This document shows, one piece after another, positions 13,601 through 22,700 of a stretch of DNA of 64,000 bases. The DNA lies in contig OY987226.1 of the NCBI GenBank assembly GCA_963920705.1, forward strand, positions 24,013,136-24,077,135, given 5' to 3'. The position numbers and the translations under genes were made by a program. This stretch comes from Odiellus spinosus. Taxonomy: Eukaryota; Arthropoda; Arachnida; Opiliones; Phalangiidae. The notes under the pieces are model-generated. The model did not search any database, was not told the DNA's origin, and saw only the letters and a list, made by a program, of their open reading frames with translations. How positions within the stretch are numbered: the stretch's first letter is position 1; each line of letters starts with the position of its first letter.

Positions 13601-15856
13601 TTCTGTAAATGTTTACATGTTTTTTTTCAGGGATTTTTTTATTCAGCATACTAAGGATCAGCAGATTTATGTGAGGGTCGTTAAACGTATGTAAGTAAAC
13701 TAATAATTGCAATTTTTTTCTTACACCAAAATTTGTTCCCGTGCATAGTGGTAATTTAAAAACAAAATTTTACTCCTCTATTACTACAAATTACGCGCTG
13801 TGAAATTATAATTGAGATATATTTCTTCATTTAATATTTCTTTTGGTACTTTTGCAAGCATTCACGAAAAACCAAACCAAATTCCGGTCTATGCCCTTCC
13901 TTTTTTTTCTTAATTGGTTTTAGGAAGAAAGGATAGAAGTTACACTGGAAATGGCTTGCAAATGTTTTAAAACGTCATTCACGTCCATCATCAATTACAT
14001 CTTTCCTTCCCCGAGTTCTATGGCAAATATTTATTTGCACAATAACTCGTTTATTTTTCCTTTCAATAAAAAAAAACGCTTCTAGCCTGCAAATTAACAC
14101 CATGGGGAATTTTGGCAAACGTTTCTAGCACGTTAATTCTAGCAACCAATCATAAAACTGGAAAAAGGGCAGCAATATAATTTTCCTGCTAGCATAGCTG
14201 TGCACCGAGGGTCGGGCTCAGCTCGCCTCTTCTTACTTTATATACATTGGTATCGAGCTCACCTCGGGCTCAAAAGTTAACCACGTTTTACTTGGACCCT
14301 ACCTCGAGCTCGCCACTTCCAATTTTATACGCACCGTCTCACCTCAGTCTCAGGGTGATCGCTTTATTAATTGATAGCTCAAGCTCGCGCTCCAAAAAAT
14401 CTATCATTTTACTGCAACTCACCTCGGGTTCGGGCTCACGATAGGTCTCGGCTCAGGCTCAATTTACATTAAGAGGGTTCAGCTCGGATTCCAAAAAATA
14501 AATTTTTTAATACTCTCACCTCAGGCTCGGGTTCAAGGTAGAACGTTTACAGCGTATTTATTTACAAAATAATAATTAAATTTAAATGTGATATTATGAT
14601 AGAAGAAGAGTAATAATAAGCATAATTGATACGAAAAAAATCGTATTAAAATAACCAGGCATAGTCAAGTTCTAATGACACTTAAAAGAGGAGTGACCCT
14701 CGGGTGACGTACGTCGCTACGTAACATTAGTTTTATTTTGAGTCTCTCGAATATTCTACAAAGATATCCCATGCACCATGTCACACCCTTCATTTTCGAG
14801 CCTCTAAACTATGTTATTTTGAAGCATAAAAGATCCTGAATGTTTAGTTTATGGAACAATATTTCCAATATAATAATTATATAACGAGGGTTAAAGGTTA
14901 GAGCCCTTTCCTAGGTTTTATGGTAATGCATAAAAGCCTCATCGCTTTTTCGAATATATTACCCAAATATAATATAGCTGGTCTCGGGTTGGGATTCGTG
15001 GGAAGGGGCGACGTTGAAACGACATAAATCTTAATGGAAAGAGCCCGGGCCGCTGGGTTTTTTTCGCGGCATCTAATTCATTTCCCGATAATTAATCTCG
15101 CTAACCAATTCTTTTTAAATAATAAACTTTATAGCTTTAGTATAAGTGGAATGATAAAGTTTGGCGCGTGAAATCCAGTCTTTCTCTGAATAAACGATAA
15201 AGATGTATGCTTGTCCCGTATTTTCTAAAATTGGCTGCGAGAGACCTTTTATGAAAAACAATATTAGTTATGGTGCTAGTTTGACCGTTATGAAAAAAAA
15301 AAAAAAAAAATCACATCAAATGAAAGTTTATTTTGCTTAGATTCTTGATAATGATGATTAAAAAAGATGAAAAATCTAGAATTTTTTTTTAACTATTTTA
15401 ATCTTTCTCAAGGAAGCACTGCACTCTGTTCTTAACCAAATCTTTGTTTAAAGAATGACCTAATGATGAAGTCATCACTTCAAAACGTAACGTTGTTTAT
15501 AAAATAGAGATTTTAGTTACAGTGCAGCGTCTTATGAGAGATTAAAATATTTAAAAATATTTTTTTCATTGTTTCTTTCTACCATTTTTTATCTATTTAA
15601 TGTGTGGAGTTTGATTCACCCATCCTATATTTATCTCTGAACAAAGTAGATCTAACCAATCTTACCTTTTTGCAGGCATGTAGATACGCTTTACGTTGAT
15701 TTGTACAAATCTGCCAATGGAAATGATATTAGATTGAAAAATCTGTTAGTAAGCGAAGGCCACGCCATTCAGCTCAAAATGATACAGAGATCAGATGAAT
15801 GTGATAGTCTCAACTCTTCATCTAGCGAATCTTTTGGCAACATGCATCCTGGATAA
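1343..15856 (+). CDS. Tudor-domain protein with CCCH zinc finger (5' incomplete)
   Basis: Spliced gene, ten coding exons seen: 1343-1661, 1832-2109, 2549-2661, 5415-5522, 7063-7155, 7331-7495, 9536-9590, 11356-11649, 13631-13690, 15676-15856. All junctions are GT-AG and in phase, giving 554 residues after one leading base, ending at TAA. Seen: an extended Tudor region at residues 1-200 (entry strand SYVESPICFYV, later LSVDYGSTFKV), a CCCH finger near 270 (C-x8-C-x4-C-x3-H), and a second Tudor region from about 300 to the end (entry ISYVINPGSFFIV, core VQVFFLDYGN, then LYVDLY). Tudor proteins of this kind bind symmetrically dimethylated arginine on PIWI proteins and act in germline granules; that is family knowledge. 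No helicase, MYND, LOTUS or KH domain is visible, so I give no symbol. Exons upstream of 1343 are missing or unrecognised. Confidence 0.85.
1832..2109 (+). CDS. Tudor gene exon b
   Basis: Acceptor AACCTAG, donor GTAAGT at 2110; phase 0 in, phase 2 out. It starts with a basic run (RKRKRR), then the Tudor core LSVDYGSTFKV and the following block with AMALKCSL and IAPPG, which match the second half of an extended Tudor domain. Confidence 0.85.
2212..2333. repeat. short hairpin repeat in Tudor intron 2
   Basis: Imperfect inverted repeat of about 30 bp per arm (left CTGATTTCCGCGCG, right CGCGAGGAATTCAG) around a 50-bp loop. CpG-rich arms are unusual for the surrounding AT-rich intron. Probably a small MITE relic. 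Confidence 0.6.
2549..2661 (+). CDS. Tudor gene exon c
   Basis: Acceptor TTTTCTAG, donor GTAATT at 2662. Joining to exon b gives a Gly codon across the junction and reads through ISCIVDIYNEENISA, the strand of the SN-like part of the extended Tudor region. It is followed by a Cys-rich segment (CNCNAAC). Confidence 0.8.
2773..4842. mobile_element. foldback element, AGTAGAC family
   Basis: Terminal inverted repeats AAAGTAGACACGCAACCTGA (left) and TCAGGTTGCACGTCTACTTT (right) bound a 2.07 kb block in Tudor intron 3. Inside are further inverted blocks: a GGCGCGTTT-ACAAAGGCG stretch near 2842 pairs with one near 4610, and a block at 3530-3580 pairs with 4383-4430 (shared CGACAAACTACTACCAGGAC). 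The centre (3840-4090) is strikingly GC- and CpG-rich. No transposase frame is seen, so it is non-autonomous. Related ends occur at 41628 and 47668. Confidence 0.75.
4843..5414. other. rest of Tudor intron 3
   Basis: AT-rich non-coding sequence with a poly-T tract near 4930-4950. Nothing else is recognised. Confidence 0.5.
5415..5522 (+). CDS. Tudor gene exon d (acidic linker)
   Basis: Acceptor TTTTTTCATAG, donor GTATTG at 5523; phase 1 in, phase 1 out. It encodes 36 residues rich in Asp, Glu and Asn with no recognised domain, linking the first Tudor region to the zinc finger. The donor is not a strong consensus. Confidence 0.7.
5626..6090. mobile_element. foldback element, TTAAAGGGA family
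   Basis: 465-bp near-palindrome in Tudor intron 4. Left end TTAAAGGGAAACTATGAG, right end CTCATAGTATCCTTTTAA; arms share long blocks including ACAATTATTAGACA and GCCTTCAAC. The ends resemble those at 31324-33228 and, in the first bases only, those at 31877, 34728 and 60644. No coding potential. Confidence 0.8.
6527..6705. mobile_element. CCCTTAC MITE, copy A
   Basis: 179-bp inverted-repeat element; ends CCCTTACGAAAAAAAGTTAG and CTAACCTTTTTCCGTAAGGG. Flanked by TA on both sides. The interior repeats AAGAGGTCTTGG-type motifs in both orientations, so the transcript could fold into a long hairpin. Four other copies lie at 21964, 27113, 35135 and 55891. Confidence 0.85.
7063..7155 (+). CDS. Tudor gene exon e (CCCH zinc finger)
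   Basis: Acceptor TTTTTAAAG, donor GTTAGT at 7156; phase 1 in, phase 1 out. One small exon carries the whole finger: ICKQFRNTGRCHNRSCRFYH, spacing C-x8-C-x4-C-x3-H, close to the CCCH RNA-binding finger (usually C-x8-C-x5-C-x3-H). Skipping it (93 nt) would keep the frame. Confidence 0.85.
7331..7495 (+). CDS. Tudor gene exon f (start of second Tudor region)
   Basis: Acceptor AATGCTAG, donor GTATGT at 7496; phase 1 in, phase 1 out, 165 nt. It encodes AEISYVINPGSFFIVCPYG, the conserved entry strand of an extended Tudor domain. Confidence 0.85.
7496..8319. other. first part of Tudor intron 6
   Basis: AT-rich intron sequence, no gene or clear repeat recognised. A reading frame at 7922-8113 has no recognisable protein features. 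Confidence 0.5.
8320..9118. repeat. AT-rich minisatellite with palindromic unit
   Basis: Tandem repeats in Tudor intron 6. The first half has units of about 48 bp (TATAATGGATATTAAATACA and variants). The second half, about 8735-9100, has a 31-bp unit containing the perfect 18-bp palindrome GATTAAATATATTTAATC followed by GCAATTATATA. At least ten units are visible; two near 8875-8915 are shortened to 22 bp. The halves share the ATTAAATAYATTTAATC core, so the second probably arose from the first. Confidence 0.95.
9536..9590 (+). CDS. Tudor gene exon g (55 nt)
   Basis: Acceptor after a long T tract (TTTCTAG), donor GTAAGG at 9591. It encodes a short helix (RDMLVELENKM) matching the position between the entry strand and the Tudor barrel in this family. 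It joins in frame on both sides. Confidence 0.75.
9591..11355. other. Tudor intron 7, no gene seen
   Basis: AT-rich intron of 1.77 kb. A somewhat more GC-rich portion near 10320-10760 has short frames on both strands but no protein-like signature. No clear repeat was recognised. Confidence 0.45.
11356..11649 (+). CDS. Tudor gene exon h (Tudor barrel)
   Basis: Acceptor AAATTTCAG, donor GTAAGT at 11650. It has the core Tudor signature: W-H-R-A-K-I, then VQVFFLDYGN, then IRRIQPQFLDLPQQAIYCRL. The aromatic residues that would form the methylarginine cage (W, F, Y of the barrel strands) are present. Confidence 0.9.
11678..13593. mobile_element. large palindrome filling Tudor intron 8
   Basis: Two arms of about 435 bp (11678-12115 and 13155-13593) are inverted copies of each other, from TGGGCCATTCACCTAGGCATGC on the left to the matching GCATGCCTAGGTGAA on the right. 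The space between holds a second inverted repeat (12120-12660). Together they take up nearly all of the intron 11650-13630. No transposase frame; most likely a foldback element with a nested element. Confidence 0.85.
12120..12660. mobile_element. nested foldback with ACAGGGTGTTT ends
   Basis: Inside the larger palindrome. Strongest ends are ACAGGGTGTTTTGAAAA at about 12218 and TTTTCGAAACACCCTGT ending about 12577, enclosing blocks such as CATAGAACATTTTCG in inverted order. Pairing continues outside these ends through TTTCAAATTTTTGGAATTTT, so the boundaries may be wider. A cassette starting ACAGGGTGTTT is typical of many arthropod DNA elements (family knowledge). Confidence 0.75.
13631..13690 (+). 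CDS. Tudor gene exon i (60 nt)
   Basis: Acceptor TTTTTTTCAG, donor GTAAGT at 13691; phase 2 in, phase 2 out. It encodes DFFIQHTKDQQIYVRVVKRM, a strand of the outer SN-like fold of the second Tudor region. Confidence 0.8.
13691..15675. other. Tudor intron 9
   Basis: Besides the degenerate repeat at 14195-14545 and an A tract near 15295-15310, this intron has no recognisable gene or structured element. Several CpG-containing patches occur at 14690-15200. Confidence 0.45.
14195..14545. repeat. degenerate CTCGGGCTCA repeat
   Basis: About 350 bp of irregular repeats of CTCACCTCGGGCTC and variants in Tudor intron 9. Strand-asymmetric, richer in C than its surroundings. No fixed period; looks like an old simple repeat. 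Confidence 0.65.
15676..15856 (+). CDS. Tudor gene exon j (last)
   Basis: Acceptor TTTTTGCAG. It encodes HVDTLYVDLYKSANGNDI and a Leu-rich helix with EGHAIQL, the usual end of an extended Tudor domain, then a Ser-rich tail and the stop TAA at 15854-15856. Confidence 0.85.
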
Positions 15857-15939
15857 AATTGTTATAAATGTTTACAAGAAGGGAACTTGTCTTCAGATAG
15901 GGAATTTAATTGGTACAGTTTCGAAATAATATTGGCTTA

Positions 15940-15945
15940 AATAAA
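15940..15945 (+). terminator. candidate poly-A signal of the Tudor gene
   Basis: AATAAA 84 nt after the stop codon, followed by a T-rich stretch. This is the first canonical hexamer after the stop, so it is the most likely cleavage signal. Confidence 0.55.
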
Positions 15946-18402
15946 ATTTTATTTTTCATTTACATAATTATTTTAATTAAAACATATTGCATTTCAAGAG
16001 GTTGGAAAAATTCCAGCCAAAAGTATTCGTCTGATAGGATTAAAAGGTTACTAGAATCGGATTTTTCAAGAGAGCTCGTTAAACAACTATGGAACAAAGA
16101 TATCATAATTTGAAATAAGTTAGGCGATAATTCACACACCCTAGTGGAATTTCCGTAGCAGTTCTAGAAAGTGATTCAATTTGTTTTGGAATAAAAGAGG
16201 GGAAATGAAACGTTTAGCAGACGAATTTGAATCACGAAGTTCTATTATAAAAATGAGCACTTCATCATGGAACTTTTTTCATAGGGACTAGATAAATTCA
16301 ATGCATTTGGACCATCCCTAGTATTAGTTAGTCCCATTTTAGATAAAGACTGTTGCACACTAAATATTTTCCATGGTGAAAACTAGTTGCACCAATATTC
16401 ACACTTGCAGGGTCCTACAGAATATTCATCGATTGAAAAGTGGATGGCGTCCTACGACTAAGAGTCTTCCTAAAATAGACAGCACCACCCGTTTAGTAAT
16501 GCATGAAGTATTTGTATAAAAAGATAATATGTAATATCCTTAATTTGAAACCACACAGAAACATTTACCCATACTGGTCTTTCTTTTTGTACAAATACTT
16601 TGTGCTTAATTATACTGCTGAAGCATTTTTCGAAAATTTTGATGTACTAAACCTAACTCTATTGTCATAAACAACTATTGTAGTAATATAAGGAGTTTAT
16701 GAGAAAACTGCTTTGGGAGGAAATATGAAAGATTAGTGTTGTCTCTATTCAGACATTTTTTTATTTTATTTAGTACGTTGAAGGGACTCTTGCAGGGTGA
16801 CCAGGGAAATGCCCCGATCAGTTTATAGGATAAAATATAGAATATAGATAAAAAAGAAACATTTAGGATTTATGGGCTAATTATACCAAGTTACAGTAAT
16901 TTATCGTTTAACAAACATGGGATTACATTTAAATCGAATTTCTCATTGAATTCTTATTTTCTGATACTTTGTCTTGTATTTTCCAGTATCTTTCATGTGT
17001 TGTTCTGGAAAGGCTCTATCGATACAAATTTAGTTTTTTTTTGCAAACCTTACTTAACAGGTTGTTCTCTACAGAATTATTTGCTCTAAGCAAGGTTGTA
17101 CACTAGTCTGCTCACTTATTTTTGCAATCAAATCAAAAACTTTACTATAGGGCTAATAGCCCCTTAGTTTGCCCAGCTTATTTCAGAAAGCCAAAACCAC
17201 AAACCTTAGTTTTTATCTATCCTATGCATCTGAGTTCAAAATTTTTGCTTTTCAACAATTAAGTTGGGCTTAAAGCTTCTGGTTTCGGAAAAATCTAAGT
17301 TTTGTTTATGGTATATTAACATTGAAATCTCAAAACATGTGCAACAAATTTTAAATTTCTCAGTAATCTACACACTGCTCTACTTAATACTGCGTAGTGT
17401 CTGAATCTGACCCAGACTATTTTGTAACTGCATTAAATGAATGTTGTATAGGCAAAATATTATTTTTGGAGGCTTTCAGGAGTTTGGATAATTTGAAAAG
17501 TGTCCATAATTAACTACAGTGCGGTCAATGAAACCTAGTGAAATTTTTAAAAATAGTCAAAATTATAGGAAGGCATCGAAAAAAATTGTAAAATATAGGA
17601 AATCTGTTCACCCTGCTATTGTAACGATTACACAAATACCATCTCATGGACTTTTTCCAGAAATAGTAAGTAACACCACTTGTGATAACAATTTTTTTAG
17701 AAGATTCGTAGCTCTTGCTGAAGTAGCGTGTGTGAGTTATATGGGTAAATTTTTCCATAAATGCAGGGACTGTTATTGCTCTGGGCTCCATATAATCACA
17801 AACAATGGAGCTTAGTCTTAGTATTTAAGACATTTCTTATAGTAGGTAATGAAGGGATGTAGAGTTGTTTCCCAGTGTCACTTTTGAACAACCTCTTCTA
17901 CCAGAAAAGAAAATTCTCAGCTAAGTACAACATTGTACAATCTTTAAGATTAATCTTTTATATTAAATTTACTAACCATGGTGATTTAAGGATTTAAATT
18001 ATTTCTGCTTTTTAAAATTTCACCTTGTATTTGTGGCTCGTACAGACCTACCTATGTATGGGCGTATATTTTGATGCCAAAAAGAATGAATATGCCAGAA
18101 CATTTTGAATACTTTTTTTAAAATAATGAAATTAGTCTTATTTTTCCTAAACTATAATAAATTTACTTTAGGAAAATAAAACAAAAGCTGGCAATTTGTC
18201 ACTTACAATTCTGGTTCAAATAAATTGCTTAATACATGGTTTTATACTCGGTAACACTCACATTGTCAGTAAATATTGTGGCTTGAAACCAAAAATTCAA
18301 GTAAGCCTAAAAGCTCGAATTAAACTAGATGAGGAAAACATTCTCCCAGGAGTTAAAGGTAATTTATCGTTTTAAAGAAAGTCAAATAATTTACTGAAAA
18401 AG
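15946..18402. other. convergent intergenic region, no gene seen
   Basis: About 2.5 kb between the ends of the Tudor gene (plus) and SNW1 (minus). A frame at 17519-17815 (plus) overlaps one at 17525-17791 (minus); neither has a domain or splice context that would support a gene. The TACAGTGCGGTCAATGAAAC at about 17515 resembles a Tc1-like element end, but no partner end was found. Confidence 0.45.
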
Positions 18403-18408
18403 TTTATT
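18403..18408 (-). terminator. SNW1: candidate poly-A signal of SNW1
   Basis: On the minus strand AATAAA lies 141 nt after the SNW1 stop codon. It is a reasonable cleavage signal; no closer canonical hexamer was noticed. Confidence 0.5.
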
Positions 18409-18548
18409 TGTTACATTTTTTTCTTTGTTTGAAAATAATGAAAAGTTGACATTTAGTGGAAATCAATTATTTTTGATATATCAATGGTGAATTGGAGTAC
18501 TAACTGTACAATTCTTTTTTTACCTTGCCATATTTGCTCCCTAAATGT

Positions 18549-19725
18549 TTAGTCCTTTCTCCGAGACTTGCCACTTCGATCCCTATTGTCATCAGTCGGT
18601 CGCTTACTGGCTTTCTTAGCTTCCGTTAAGAACTTATCCAAACCAAAAGGATCTTCCTCTTCCTCCTCTTGTTTCTCAAATTGTACTGGACCATCTCTTC
18701 TAGCGCTTCTATCAGTGCCAGAGAATCCCTTATCAGGTACGAAACGGGACGTCTTTATCAGGTTATCAAGATCATTCTCGTAAGTTTCTTTCTCTTGAGT
18801 AGATCGAGTTGGTCTGTAAATGTTTTGTCCAACAGTCTGGTTTGATCTCCACGGTTTGTCGTAGACATTATAATCTTCTTCATCTCCAAATCCACTGTCC
18901 ATTCCCTTTCTTTGATTAAAGAGTCTCTGATCAAACTGGATTTCATCAGCTCCGGTAGTTTTAGCCCCTGGTAATCCCAAAGCTATTTGCTCGCTGATAT
19001 CTCTTTCTCTTTGCTTCTCAATTTTAGACCTCTTATCTGGAGCGGCTCTTGCTAAGTTTCTCTCTCTTTGCCGATCCTTATGACGTTCGTATCGCAGTTG
19101 ACCTCTCTCTCTGGCGTCGTCGTCTTTGTCGTTACTAGCGGAGGCTTGAGAACGAATCCCCACTCTTTCTTCTCTGGCTTTCTGAGCCAACTGCCTCAAA
19201 TGTTCTTCTTTCTTTTCCTTTTCTTTTTGCGCTAGTTTCTTCTCCAACTGAGCTCTCATTTCGACAGCCTCTCTGGCTTTTCTATCGGCTATGTATAAAG
19301 CTTCGGCTAGTTTGGCGAAATTTTCATTTATGTGAACTTGTTGCAATCCTCTACCATCGGCGGCCAAACGTTTATCTAGAGGAATGGTATATCCCTTGGC
19401 GTTCTTCCAATTAGAAATGCAAGGAGGTATTCTCCATTCTTGTTGTTCTTTCACAGTTACTTTGCGAGTTGGGGAATGCATAACCGGTGGTGGCGGTGAT
19501 GGTGGTCCACGGGGAATTTTTTTATTGATCTTGAATCTAGGAGGTTCCATTGGATCTTTTTGTAACTCTACCATTCTTACGATGCGCTGTTTAGCTCCGG
19601 AATTATAGGCCATTCCTTGTTGGGAAGGGGTGTAGCGAATATACTGAGCCGGGTTTTGTTTTTCAGCAGCTCTAACTGGCATGGCGGCTGATATCTTAGA
19701 TTGAGTCAGCTTCTCAAGAGCCATT
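18549..19725 (-). CDS. SNW1: SNW1 exon 3 (SNW domain to C terminus)
   Basis: Acceptor after a long T tract (TTTTTAG), beginning inside an Arg codon and reading MALEKLTQSKISAAMPVRAA. It carries the complete SNW domain and the charged C-terminal half to the stop at 18551-18549. The whole conserved core is in one exon. Confidence 0.96.
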
Positions 19726-22700
19726 CTAAAAAAAAAAAAAGACAATACCTCGTTTAGGGTTGGACTATAAAAGTGGTTTTAGAGACTAATATAGTTTTCT
19801 ATAACGATGCCTGATTTTTAATATTTATAATAGTGTTGGTCGAAAACTAATACTGGATCAGTAGTCTTTTACTGATAATGATAATTAAAAAACAGTTCCC
19901 GATATTAGGATGGGATATACTGCGGTCTTTGCCAGTTTTACGTCATTTCAAAAATAAACTAATGACCTTAGGTCTTGATAAAGCATATGATTATTTTCAA
20001 TTAGACGAATTATGCTAGAACAATGGAGAAAGCTCTGATTTTGAATTATTTTGTTACAAGTCTAACCCTTTCACACAGTTACAGTTTTTAAAAATAAAAA
20101 CTCCTTTCTTTAATTAATTTTTTTAAATATTTCTCTACCATGATATATAATTATAGAAAATTGAGCGTTAACTAAAGAACTACGCTAGAAATAGCGTAGG
20201 ACATTAGAAATAGAGCTCACTTTACAAGGCAAATTAGTTCACCCGCCATTTTTATACCATGTTTTATGAGCATCAGTAACTCACTTTTCTCAAGAGAACA
20301 TGGTTCGTACACGAAAAGGTCAGGGACATTTGAAAATGAGCCCTAATGGTCAGAGAAATTAAATATTTTGGTACATGTCAAGGACCTGTTTATGATTGGT
20401 TGACCAATTGTATCAAAATTATTATAAACTGAAAATATTTGCCTATAGATATTCAGACAGAAGTATCGACCCCGATTGATAAAAGGTGAAAATTCCCATA
20501 AAAATAAATTCATGAAAAAAGAATAAAATTAGTTAAATCATTTAGAAATGGTTAGGGAAAACCTGGAAAAGTCAGAAATTTATTTCCAAAATTTTGAACG
20601 AACTCTGGAAAAGTGTAAAATTTCTTCTTGGTTGATTTAGGATTAACAAGTCTTGTTCAAAGATTTTAATAATTAACAGTAAATTAACCTGTTTATGATG
20701 GGTTTTTAAATGGTTTTCACGCTAGTTTTAATTTTTCAAATCGATTAAAAATAACAAATCAAAGTTTAATATCCTGTTTAAAAGACTGGAAATAAGAAGT
20801 CAGAATTGTACAGTTAAACTACTTTTCAAGCTCAAATAAAATCTTAATTTTTGAGGTTAAATTATGAAGTTACTTAGCATCTGATAAAAATCCAAATAGG
20901 TTTGGTTTCATAAATTGAATGTAAAATCGGTATCGTTATCGTATTGGTGAAATTACGATCACGGCCAACACTAAATGATATAACTCATCAAATCCATCTC
21001 TGCCTTCGGCTGGTCTTAAATTACATTTGCAGGATTTGTAAAACATTCTGAAAATTAATTTACACGAGATTTCCATGTCTTCCTGACTACTTTTGTTAAA
21101 TTTCCGCGTGATTTTGAAGGGAACCCCTGCAGTATCAATCCACCTGATTGAAAGATGAAGTGTTATATTATCTAGTGCCTTTTTCTCATCCTCAGAGAGG
21201 AGAAGAGAGAATTCCTGCATGATATCTCCCAACTCTGCCACAGATACTGGTCCCTTTACTTAGCAATACAGTTCAATACGCCTAGGAAGGGTTTGATTCA
21301 CTCTAGCTCTCATACCTAGTAGCTTCAGTCGTTTCTTCAACAACTTCATCATCTGGTCTCTGCAGCTCTGGGTCATTCTCATTTTTAATTTCAGACGGAA
21401 GAAGATCTTGAAATTTGTGATAGATAACTTTGTCTTTCTTCTGTCCTTGCCTGACTATAACATCGTACTTGATTTTTCCTAGAAATCAAAAAAAAAAAAA
21501 AAAATTATTCGTAGTTTCGAAGTGGATATGCTGGGAATCAATAGACTCTGATACCATGCTCGCATACTTTATTGCCAAAATTCGTCTGCCATTTGCTTTT
21601 TTAACTCCATAAAATATACTAGAGTTTAATTTTTTCTTGGGGTTAGTTCTCAAAGCTACACCTTATTCCTTTACAAAAACATTTTGGGCCACACAACGAA
21701 TAATTTTATGAAATTAATTGACTTGTGGTTTTTGCATTTTCTGTAGTTTTGTGCTTAAAACTTTCGCAAATCTATATCAAGAGGATAGGTTTGTAATATT
21801 TTTGCCTTCTATTCTTAGGTTCTCACTAGGAATCGTACAGTGCATAAAATTTTCAAAAGTGTGATTCAGACTTTACAAGGGTTTCCCTGATCATTTATAA
21901 TTTCCCAGGCCAATATTTAATATTTTACACAACTCTACTAATATTCGCGAGCTGTTGGCAATATCCTTAAGGAAAAAAGTTAGTCTGATCTGAAGAGGTC
22001 TTCAAGAACACTACAAAAGTCTTGGGGAAGTCTCATAATGGAAGACCTCTTAAGACTAACTTTTTTTGGTAAGGGTACGCACTTTTTCTATACTTGATTT
22101 GGGTCTATCAGAGTAGATAGTTTGCTCAGAATATTAGAAAAACTTAAAATAATTATTTTCCAGGTCATGTACGAATGCTGTAGTTGGAAATGGTGCAATT
22201 ATATTCACAATATATTACAGTGATTAAAATTTATATGATAAACTCCTATTGAATACTAAACCTCCGAGATTTAACAAGCAGCTGTGCTCCCTTCCTTTAT
22301 AGTTAAAGATAATGGGAATTCCGCCTAATTAATCAGTTTGGAGTATTCCATGCCCAATAACAATTATACAATTGTTAATATTTAAACAAAAAAAAAAATA
22401 ATATTGTAAAAATTATTTGAGTCGAAGAGATGTTTTCTTAAGTAGAGGTCTGCAAAGGCTTTGGGAGAACGGCAATCCCTCAGAAAGCCGAGCAACTCCC
22501 TAATTTTTGAGCAGATTTTGAATTGGGTTCAATAAAAATTGGCGTTGGGAGGCTTCGAAAATGTTAACAATGGCGTTAAGGTGGCAGTCGTGTTTATGAA
22601 ACATTTACTGTTGCAGTTGGCCGGCATTGGCAAGATTTTTTTTGGCCAAAGAAGTAAAAAAATATGGACTAATTAGGACCAAAAAAAAGTATACAAGCAT

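Noticed and set aside
14247-14444. 65-codon Ser-rich frame
   Set aside because: Produced by the CTCGGGCTCA simple repeat.
17519-17815. 98-codon plus frame overlapping an 88-codon minus frame
   Set aside because: Open on both strands at once, no domain, no splice or start context; most likely chance in a low-stop patch.
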